A stretch of 64,000 nucleotides of DNA from Neocallimastix lanati (nom. inval.) (lineage: Eukaryota > Neocallimastigomycota > Neocallimastigomycetes > Neocallimastigales > Neocallimastigaceae), in the NCBI GenBank assembly GCA_016946835.1, contig JACVTC010000047.1, positions 854,501 through 918,500 on the forward strand, written 5' to 3'. Position numbers and translations under genes: made by a program. Numbering within the stretch: the stretch's first letter is position 1; each line of letters begins with the position of its first letter. Below are positions 1 through 10,380 of the stretch, piece by piece. The notes under the pieces were generated by a model. The model was not told the DNA's origin. It was given only the letters and a program-made list of their open reading frames with translations, and made no database searches.

Positions 1-436
1 TATATTATTTATTTAATAAAGTTCAATGTTTTCTTCCATTAAATATATTTTTTTAAATTATTATTTTCTTTTATGACAATAAATATATTTTAATACGTTA
101 ATTTATAAAATGAAAAAAAAAAAAAAAAAAAAAAAAAAAGTTATTATATTATCATATTTTAGTGAAACATTCCTTTTTGAATCTTAATAGCATAAATAAA
201 TATTTATATAATTATGTAATAAAAACTATATAATAAAAAATATTATAATCCTCAATATATATATATTTACAATATATATATATTTACTATATTATTAAAT
301 AAATAATATAAATGTTGATATTATAATTATTATAATATTGTAAAAATAAAGAATAAAAATAAGTTAATAACTTCTTATTTTAAAATATTTTTTTTATTTT
401 ATTTATATTTCACATTAATTAAATATATTATAAATC

Positions 437-469
<33 letters not shown>

Positions 470-1499
470 TTTACAATCCTTACATTTATTTTTTTTTAAA
501 ATGTTAATCGAATTTTTGTTAAGAATATTAATAAAAATAAGTATATATATATAAAGAAAAGATAATAGAAATATAAAACTTTTTTAAAAAAAAAAATAAT
601 AATATATATAATTTTCTTTATATAATTTTTGATATATATTGAAAGTTTTATATTCTTTATATAAATTTTCAAATATAATAGTAAAAAAAAAAAAAAAAAA
701 TAAAAATAAAAATAAATATATATGTTTATAAATATGTTAATTTTAATTTATTGTAATAATAAAGTACTTTAGATATTTATTTTTCTATATATTTATGTAA
801 TAATAATATTATTATTATAACCAATTTCTTTTTTTTTTTTTTATACGGAAAGAAATCTATTATTACCAAAATAAGTTTTAATATATGTTTAAATACTTCA
901 TAAAATTATTTATTCATTCATTTCATAATATTTATTTATTTAATTTAATAAATATTTAAAAGTGTTTAGTTCAAATGTTTCGCCTCCACATACACCTATA
1001 GAATAGAAAATTTTATTTAATATTAAGAATATTATTATAAGTAATTTATTATCATTATTACTATTTTATTATTATTTTATTCTATTCATGTTAAGTTTTT
1101 GATCTAGGTGATTCATTCATCCTAAAATTTATATATATATATAAATTTTAAAATTAATAATTTTATTTTAATATATTTAAATTTTTTTTTTTTTTTTAAA
1201 AAAAAAATTGATATTCTAGTTAAAAATACATCTATAAAGACCATGATAATCTTAAAACCCTAATGCAGTTTAATATTATTCCAGTTAGGGTTCCCTTCAA
1301 TAGTTGCTCAAAAGATGAACATTATTATTTTATATTTTACCATTATTATTTTATTATTATTATTATCCTAATTATTATATTTTTCAATAAAAACAATAAT
1401 AAATAATTAAATTTTCCATAATAAAAATAAAAATAAAAATAAAAATAAAAATAAAAATAAAAATAAAAATAAAAATAAAAATAAAAATAAAAGAACATC
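1..1499. other. AT-rich intergenic DNA with a hexanucleotide microsatellite
   Basis: No gene was found. The stretch holds A/T homopolymers (for example A-tracts near 113-139 and 440-462), an (AAAAAT)n run of about 11 units at 1422-1490, and a small inverted repeat, AACCCTAA at 1256-1263 facing TTAGGGTT at 1285-1292. The microsatellite lies directly against the first recognisable bases of the copia element that follows, so it may mark where that element was truncated. Confidence 0.8.
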
Positions 1500-2127
1500 T
1501 TTAATTAGGAAAAGGAGTAAAAGAAACTTAATATATTATAATGTTAATTATGAAGAGGAACAAAAAAAAATTCAGATTTAGATTCAGATTCATCATTCAA
1601 CTTCTGTTTCAATGTAGCACCTAATATTATCGAAGAAGATTATAATAAATACAATTTAATAACTCTTAGGAACATAAAGGTAAATAAAATAAACGGACGA
1701 AATCTTAAGAGAAGAAAATAATGATTAAGAAGATAGTAACAAAGAGTCATGGATCATTGGTAGTGGAACAGGAATTAACTTATCCAAAAATATAAAAACG
1801 CTATCAAACATTGAAGAAGTTTCTAATTGATGGATTACCTACTCAAAAAGACATTCCGAAAGAACTTTACAAAAAAAAAAAAAAAAAAAAAGGATATGTG
1901 CAAAAGAATAGATAAAAATAATAATTTGTTCAATTGGAGAAGTGTTATATGATCCAAACATACAAAATAATTTAATTTCCACTCATTACATATGTTAAAA
2001 AAGAGCTTTAAATTAGTGCTTTTTTATTTTAAATATAAGATCAATAAAATATATAGATTGTAATATAAATAATATTGATCTAAAAATAATGGCATGCTAG
2101 ATTGGGTCATTATTACAATCAAAATCT

Positions 2128-2176
<49 letters not shown>

Positions 2177-2816
2177 CAGAAAACAGCAACATTAAAAAGG
2201 AAAAGAATGATAATATAAATTGTGAAGATTACAAAATTCGTAAAACTCAAGAAAAAACCATTAAACAAAGCAAACAACAAGAGTATATTACCATTACAAA
2301 TTATACATACTGATATTTGTTGGACTACTTAAGCCTATGCCATCATTTAATGGATACATATATTATATAACATTTATCAATGACAACTGTAGAAAATATT
2401 TAGTTTATTTACTTAAACCATAAATCTGAGACAGTACTTAAATTTAATGAATTTCATAAACTTTTGAAAAATATTTGTAATTTACAACATAAAGGAAGTA
2501 AGATTTGATAACGATTTAGAATATAATAACTCTTATTTTTATAAATTATCTCGAAAATAATGAAATTACATTTAATTATTCTACATCAGATAATTTCTAA
2601 CAAAGTGGTCACGCTGAAAGAATTAATCAGACATTAGATAACTGGGGCGAAAACATTACTTAGTGCTGTTAAATTATCACCTATCTTGTGGAATGAAGTT
2701 GTTAAATGTGTATGTACGTTATACAATTTAAATTCGCATCAGTAATTAATTTTAAAATTCTGAATGAAGTATTATTATTTTTTTTTAATAAGAAATATTG
2801 ATATATCTAAACTTAA

Positions 2817-2859
<43 letters not shown>

Positions 2860-3018
2860 AGATAAAAATAGGGAAAATATGAAAATAATACAGAACCAGA
2901 TATTTACTTAGGATATTCTTCCAATTTTCCTTAATTATTATATCTTCGAAATTACTTCAAAATCAATAATCATTATTCGTGATGTAAGCTTCAATGAAAG
3001 TACATTGGGCTCATTACA

Positions 3019-3061
<43 letters not shown>

Positions 3062-3229
3062 TTTTCTGAAATCCTTCATATAAATAAATTGAGAGGGAAT
3101 AGCACTTAACGATATCAATTTAGTCAATTCATTTATCATAATGGATTTGAAATGAATGAAAACAAACAAAATAAGATTAATCTTGAAGATAAATATAGAT
3201 TTTTAATTGATGAATACAATAATGAAATT

Positions 3230-3260
<31 letters not shown>

Positions 3261-3722
3261 AAAAAAATAATGAAGATCATAATTTCAAAAATAATGAAAA
3301 TAATGAAATCCAGAATTACAGAAAATATTCATTTCGCTAAAAATTGAAATAAAAATCAAATCAAAAAATTAGTTGAAAGTTAAGAGGAAATAGTCATAAA
3401 ATTCAAATATTGAGAATAGTATAAAATTTCCATCAAATGAAAGTCATGTCAAAATTCTATATGAAAATAACACCTGTACTTATTCTCCTACAACAGAAAT
3501 GGATAATTTTAGACTAATCATTGCTATTACATCAATATATAAATGGGATATAGGATAAATTGATATTAAAAGTTATATATTTGAACGCTAATCTAGATGA
3601 GAAAATTTATGTTCAAATTCTAATCGGTGATAAAAACTTCAATTGCAGAAAATCTGGATTATTACAAAAGACTCTCAACTGACTCAAATGAAATTGGGTA
3701 ACAATGGTTTTACAAAGTCTTC

Positions 3723-3757
<35 letters not shown>

Positions 3758-4425
3758 AAATTAGGTTAATTCAATATCATATAGACAATTGTTTATTTAG
3801 CAAATATAATAATAATAAATTATACTTATTACTAACATTTTATGTTGATGATATATTAATTACAGGAGAGAATAAAGAAATTATTAAAGTCGTTATAATG
3901 ATATAACATAAATACAAAAAATTCTCACCGATAAAAAAGCAAAACAAAATCATTATAATTAATGTAATTAAAACAAATAAGGAGAAGAAAGAGAAAGCTC
4001 TGATAAAATTAACAAAAATTGATTATAAAAGATTGAATGGATTCCCTTAAAAGTATAAAGGAGTATTCAATCCATTATAACGTACAAAAAAATTTTTTAG
4101 GAGCTTATTGTGATGCAGATTTTCTGGTAATAGCATTAAAAGAAGATCCAGCTCAGAATATATCTTCGTATTATCAAATAGTTCAACATCATGGAAATTA
4201 ATTACTCTTGAAAAATATGGCCTTATCAACTACAGTAGCTGAATACTCAAGTTTAATAAAATATACAAAACAACCTATATTGGTAAAAAGATTGGTAAAA
4301 TGAATTATTCATTAAAAATATTAGAATTAATAATTATAATAGAATAGATAATAAATCAAGCTGAAAATGAAAAGCAGAAAGGGATAAGGCAAATATGGAC
4401 ATAAATATACAAATAAGTTCAAGAT

Positions 4426-4457
<32 letters not shown>

Positions 4458-4838
4458 GAAATTAAATTAATCCTTATTGGTTCTAACTCACTGATGGCAG
4501 ATCTAAGCTTAACATATTTTGCCCATTTCCCTCATGGAAATGCAAAAAAAAAAAAAAAAAAAGATGCTAGTATAAAAGGGAAATGTTAAATATCGCAATT
4601 TGGTGTTTAATTACAGTATTAAGTGTAAAAAAATTTTTATTCGATAGGATCATGTAGTGTCAAATGTTACCAGTAATGTTAGACTTTTTATTAAAAAAAA
4701 TGATTATAAATAACATAACATGTGATGACATATTCTTAAATGAATGAGTCTTTCTTAATGTAAAATCAATAAAATCAATGAATAAACACATAATAAAAAT
4801 ATAAATATCATTTCTGATTTTAAGTGTTATATTTAACA
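1500..4838 (+). mobile_element. Decayed, 5'-truncated Ty1/copia retrotransposon
   Basis: This is a dead copia-type LTR retrotransposon read on the + strand. In order one sees: a Gag C-terminal stretch (about 1500-1640) that matches the second element of this window; a protease remnant at about 1745-1800 where the usual D-S-G-A/T active site reads G-S-G-T-G; integrase remnants at about 2290-2760 (an HTD start, then R-x-DN-x-EY, then the TSDN...SGHAER region across frames); reverse transcriptase at about 3480-3910, with the catalytic YVDD intact in LTFYVDDILITGE; RNase H remnants at about 4105-4290 (CDADF, then LSTTVAEYSSL); a purine-rich tract AAAAGGGAAA; and the 3' LTR. Many stops and frameshifts break every domain. 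Long T-tracts (29-45 nt) sit inside coding sequence at 2132-2176, 2819-2855, 3021-3059 and 3725-3753. The 5' LTR and most of gag are absent. Confidence 0.9.
4584..4838 (+). repeat. 3' LTR of the first copia element
   Basis: The 255-bp LTR begins TGTTAAAT and ends ATTTAACA, a perfect 8-bp inverted terminal repeat of the TG...CA type. It is preceded directly by the purine tract AAAAGGGAAA, as expected for plus-strand priming. Its inner part (around 4730-4765, ATGTGATGACATATTCTT) is also found in the two LTRs of the minus-strand element at 46000-46257 and 51139-51377. Confidence 0.85.
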
Positions 4839-7800
4839 ATTTTAATTAATTTAGTTGTTTTAATAATTTTTTATCTTTGTATTATTAATTGATTTAATTT
4901 TTTTTCTTTAATTTAATAATAAATTGCATATGTAGCTTTCTTGGATCTTATCATTTCATTTTATTTATTATTAACATTTTTTTTATTTTTTTTTATTTTT
5001 TTTTATTTTTTTTTTAATTTATGTTTAATCCTAATTTTATGATAATCCTCTACTTTTCATCTTTTCACCTTTATATTTGTGTGCGTAATCTATTCCTAAG
5101 GTTTCTTGCTGTACTTATTTTATTATTTCAAATCAATAATGATTTATGATTTCAATCTGTTATATATTTAATATGTCATCGAAAATTAAAAAGTCTTTAT
5201 ATTTTCATTTTCCAACTTTTTTATGAACAATTATCCTTTACCTTTAAATTTTCCAACAATACAATTACAATATTTTATTATTAGGGAAACTTTTTATAAT
5301 ACTCTTTATTACTTGAAATTCAATAAAATTTATATTAAGAGTTATTCAATCTTTAATCAATATACTGATATGTTATGTGGCTATATAATGTATATTGACT
5401 CAATTCATAATATCAAAAAAAAAAAAAATTAATTAAACAAATATGATTTTTGGTAAAAAATTTGTATTATAACAAGATATTATAATTATATATATATATT
5501 TAATAATTATTTTTTTTTTTTATTAGGATTAATACATAATTTTTTTATAAAGTAATATAAAATATCATAAGAATTTTAAAAAAAATTTTTTTGTCTTTAA
5601 TTATTATATTAATTATTTTATTTTATTTTATTTTATTTCTTTTCATTTTTCAAGCCATCATGATTTTAATCTCAAGTTGATATTCCCCATTATTTTCAAA
5701 TTATTTTTGTATTTGATATTCTTTATTACTTCATTAATTCTTTAGATAGACATTTTGATTCTTCTCCAATTGAATTAGCATTTAATGGTGTATATATATA
5801 TATATATAATTTTTTTTTTTTTTTTTTGTCTAATTATCATTCTCTTTATTATATTTTTAATTATATATTAATTACTTATTGATGGTAGATTAAATTGATT
5901 TTCAAAATAAATATAATTATAATAAACTTTATATTGTATAAAAAAAAAGCAGATTAATAAAAAGTTTAATGGATTTTTTATTAGAATTATTTCTATTTCT
6001 TACCAGTAAATAAAGTAAGAAAAATTATTATATATTATTTATTAAATACAATATATATTTATTTGTTTAAATAATTTTATGTTTATTCAGTTAATATATA
6101 TAAATGTATAAATATATTTATTTAAAAATTTATTAAATTATTATATATTCATTTATTTATTATTTTTTCCAAAAATAGTTATCCAAAAATTTATTGAATT
6201 TAAAAAAGAAAAAATAAAATAAAATAAGGTAAAATGGATTTATTTTCCGATAATAGTATAATGATTTATATTTTAATATATAGATGATAAAAAGTGAATT
6301 CCGCATTTTTTTTAAATTTTAAATTTTAAAAATAAATTTATGAAAAATTTTTTTACATGCCACGAGAAATTAAAAGTTTATTATTATTATTATTATTATT
6401 ATTATTTATTATTATTTATTATTATTTATTATTATTATTATTATTGTTATTTTTTTTTAGTAGTATTTTTATTATTTATTATAGGATAATAATTATTAAT
6501 GTAAAATTACATATTATTAAAATAAAAATTATATTTTTTTTAACGTTAGTATGAAAAGTTTATTAAATTTCAAATAATTATAAAATATTATATATATTAT
6601 ATATATTAAGATAATTTTTACTTTATAAATTTGTTTACATTAAGAATTGTTTAAGTATTAAGTTATATGTCATATAATACATTGTTAATATTTTATCAGC
6701 TTATTTAATTCATTGTATATATGTTTGAATTAGATTATAATATATTATATAATATAATAATGAATAAATTATAATATATTATAATAAATATATTCAACAC
6801 ATAAATTCAGGAATTCTAATAGTTAATAATTTTTATAAATATTTCAAAAATATAATTATTTGCTTATATTATAAATGTTTTCCATTAAATTTTTAAAATT
6901 TTAAATTTGAATCTATATATATATTTTTTCTATTAATTGAATATATTTATTATTTTAAATATTATAAACTCTTTCTAAATGAAACAATATTTTATGACTT
7001 ATTTTTCTATATAATATATATTTTATGATTATATATTTATTATTAATAATCTAATTAAAATTATATATATATATTATTGTACTATTTAAAGAAAAATAAA
7101 ATAAAATGATATGATTCAGCTATATAAATTTACCAGTATATATATGCTTTATTTTATTAATAATATCAATTTACTTTTTATTATAATATCAATTATTAAA
7201 TATAGGTTTATATTAATAATAAAAATTAACTACGTTTTTTCAATTTTTAAATATAGGTTTATATTCATAATAAAATTTAACTATGTTTATTATAAATAAG
7301 TATTCACATGGAAAAGTCAATCACTTGAACTCATTTATTTTAAAATAACCCTTTTTTTTTTATGTAAAACATAAATAATGAATAAATAATAATAATAATA
7401 AATAAATAATAAATAATAAATAAATAATTAAAAATAAATAATAAAAATAATAATTAATAATGTTAAATTTATTTCTTTAACTTAAAATAAAGTATAAAAA
7501 TAAAATTCCTATTGGAAAAATATTTAATGAATTTTTTTAATATAATTAATAAAATAATTAATAAAGTAATTATAAATTATAATATAAATGGATAAATATT
7601 TCTATATATTAATTTATGATATTCAATTATGAATTTTTTTTATTTTCCACTATATTGTATTATATATTTTTTATTATTTAATAATTGTTAATACTTTATT
7701 TCATTTCACATTTTCATATATACAACTAACAATTATGCGTTATTATAATTATTACAAGCTTAATAATTAAAATAAAAGCTCCTAAAACCCAATTTAATTG

Positions 7801-7973
7801 TATTTTAATTTTTATATATTTAAATTATATTTTATTTATTCATTTATTAAATATTATAACCTTTTTTTTTTTTATATTAAATTGGAATATTTTGAATTTG
7901 AATAATGCCATTTAAATAATATAATTTCTATTAAAATTTTACCATTTTTTATTTAATTAATGTTAAAAAAAAT

Positions 7974-8008
<35 letters not shown>

Positions 8009-10380
8009 CATTTATCATTACTTTTATGTGGTATATAATTTATTATTCTTTTATTATTGTTTAGTAAGAGTATGTAATTTATGAATAACTATTATTACAG
8101 TTATTAATAATGAATAATATCAAAAAAAAAAAAAAAAAAAATAAGATTGTGAAGTATTATGTAACTAATAAGCATAAGAATTATAATTGGATATTCTTTA
8201 TTTAATTTGAAAAATTAATAAATCTCCTTTAAAAAAATATTTTGACTTTATAAATATATATGTTTCAAATTATAAATATTTAAATATTATATATATATAT
8301 ATATTTTTTTAAATTATTTATATATAATAATTATTATTATTTTTTTTTAAATTATATAAATATTTTTGTTATTATCATATTATATATATATTTTTTTTAA
8401 AATTATATGAATATCATTATTATATATATATTTTTTTAAAATATATGAATATTATTATTATATATCTATATATATATTTAAATTATATATGTATATAAAT
8501 ATTATTTCAGTTACAAATTTTTGATATAATAGAAAGTAAATTTAATTAAATTAAATTTATAAATATTTAATTATCTACTTCCTAGTCTTAATAAGAATCT
8601 TTTATAAAAGGAGAAGAATAAAAGACTTATTTATTAATAATCATTTTATAATTTTTGATATATTAATAAAATATAATAATAATAATAACATAATAATAGT
8701 ATTATTGTAATTATCATTATTATTATTGCTATAATTATAATAATAATTTATTTGCTTTAAAAAGTATATAATATAATATATAATATAATAGTAATTTTAA
8801 TAGGAATTAATTGGGATAGAAGAAATAAAAATATGTAAAAATGTTTATTTTTGTATTAAATGTGACTTTTCTTAAATATTGATATTTACCACATAAATAT
8901 AGTTTTTTTTTATTTTTTTTTTAAAGGGATGAAAAAAAAGAAAAATAAAAAAGAATAGTTATTTAATATTTAATATTCAAAATGAATATTTGCATTAACA
9001 TTGGATAAAATAGTTTATAAATTTAATATAATTTTGATCATATTATATTCATATATATTTTTTCTATTTAATATATATATATATAAATTAAAAACCACAA
9101 TATTATAAAAAATTCTAAATGTAACATAAGAATAAGAATGGAAAATTAAAGTTTAAAGAATATTAAAAATTTAATTTAAGGTATATATTACCAATTTATA
9201 AAAAAAAAAAAAGTATACTCAAATACTTGTGAATAGTAAATAAATGATTATCGAAAAGTTCATAAATAATTTATTTATTTATTTTTTTATTTTTTTTTTT
9301 ATTTATTTAAAAATTTAATTATTACCATTGTTAACTTTTATTTTAACATTTTAAACTTTATTTATTATAAAATTTAAAGTTTTATATTTCATGTAAATTA
9401 AATCAATATATTTTAGTACAATTTAATATATTAAATTTATTACATATGGTCAGTCATTAAAAAAAATAAAATCATAAGAAATAAAATTATAATCCTAAAT
9501 CTTTGTAATAATAATACTAATGATAAAGATAATAATAATTACTATAATAATTATTGTTATTATTCAAAACTTTTTAATTTGATGATTTAATGTTTAATAT
9601 TTAATATGGGAACAAGGAAAATAAATAAGAAAAGTTAAAATTAAATTTTATTTAATATATTATTAAAATAATATTTATTATTACATCAAGTATCTTTTAG
9701 TAGTTATTTTATTAATAAATAAACTTTTCAAATATTTAAGTTTTAATTTAATTTCAAAAAAATTATTTTTATATATATTTATTATTTTTTTTTATCCTTT
9801 TTTCTTTTTAATTTATCTTTTTCTATAAAATAGATAAAAAAGTATCCTTTAATTATTTTTCTTTCATTTTATTTTTTTTTTTAAAAAAAATTAAATAAAA
9901 TAATTGAAAATAATAAAAAAAAAAAAATTAATTAATTAAAAGAAATTGAATATTTTTTTTTTATTAATAATTTTTTTTTATGAACAACGAAGGGAAAGGT
10001 CAAATAAAATAAAGAATAAACAAACAAAAATTAATTTAAGCATTTTTTAAAGAAGGTAATAATAATAAAGATATCAATACGTTCTCTAAATAAATATATA
10101 AATAATTATTAAAATAAGAAATATATTGATTCATTAAAAAAAAAAAAAATAAAATATATTAAAGAACATATTATTGACCGAATTTATTTTATATAAAATG
10201 TAATTCAATAAAATAAATTTATAAAAATAATAATAAAAAAAAAAAAATAATTAATAGAAAAAAAAAAAAAAAAACAAGAAAAATAATTTTATATCAAATA
10301 TAAAAAATTAATTTAAGAAATATTCTCATTCTTTAGAAAAAATATTAAAGAAATTAAATTAAGTGTGTAATTAAATTAAG
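4839..10380. other. Long AT-rich intergenic region with tandem duplications
   Basis: No convincing gene in about 5.5 kb. Structures seen: slightly less AT-rich sequence at about 5030-5780 that includes a 69-codon open frame (5223-5432) with no recognisable domain, perhaps decayed coding DNA; an (ATT)n run at about 6377-6445; a two-copy tandem duplication of 51-bp period at about 7197-7298; a degenerate tandem array at about 8284-8480 (TATATATTTTTTTAAA plus an ATATGAATATTATT type unit, about 55-65 bp period, four copies); and many homopolymers. The last 100 bases before 10381 are A-rich, as at other gene starts in the window. Confidence 0.7.
7197..7298. repeat. Two-copy 51-bp tandem duplication
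   Basis: The unit starting AAATATAGGTTTATATT and containing TTAACTACG recurs 51 bases later as AAATATAGGTTTATATT and TTAACTATG, with few differences. No function is evident. Confidence 0.75.

Noticed and set aside
960-1015. Possible tRNA fragment (TTCAAATGTTTCGCCTCC)
   Set aside because: It has a T-loop-like start but no A box, anticodon arm or acceptor pairing around it.
1256-1292. AACCCTAA and TTAGGGTT as telomere-like sequence
   Set aside because: Only single units, facing each other, without an array. Similar TTAGGGTT singles occur near 37459 and 54502.
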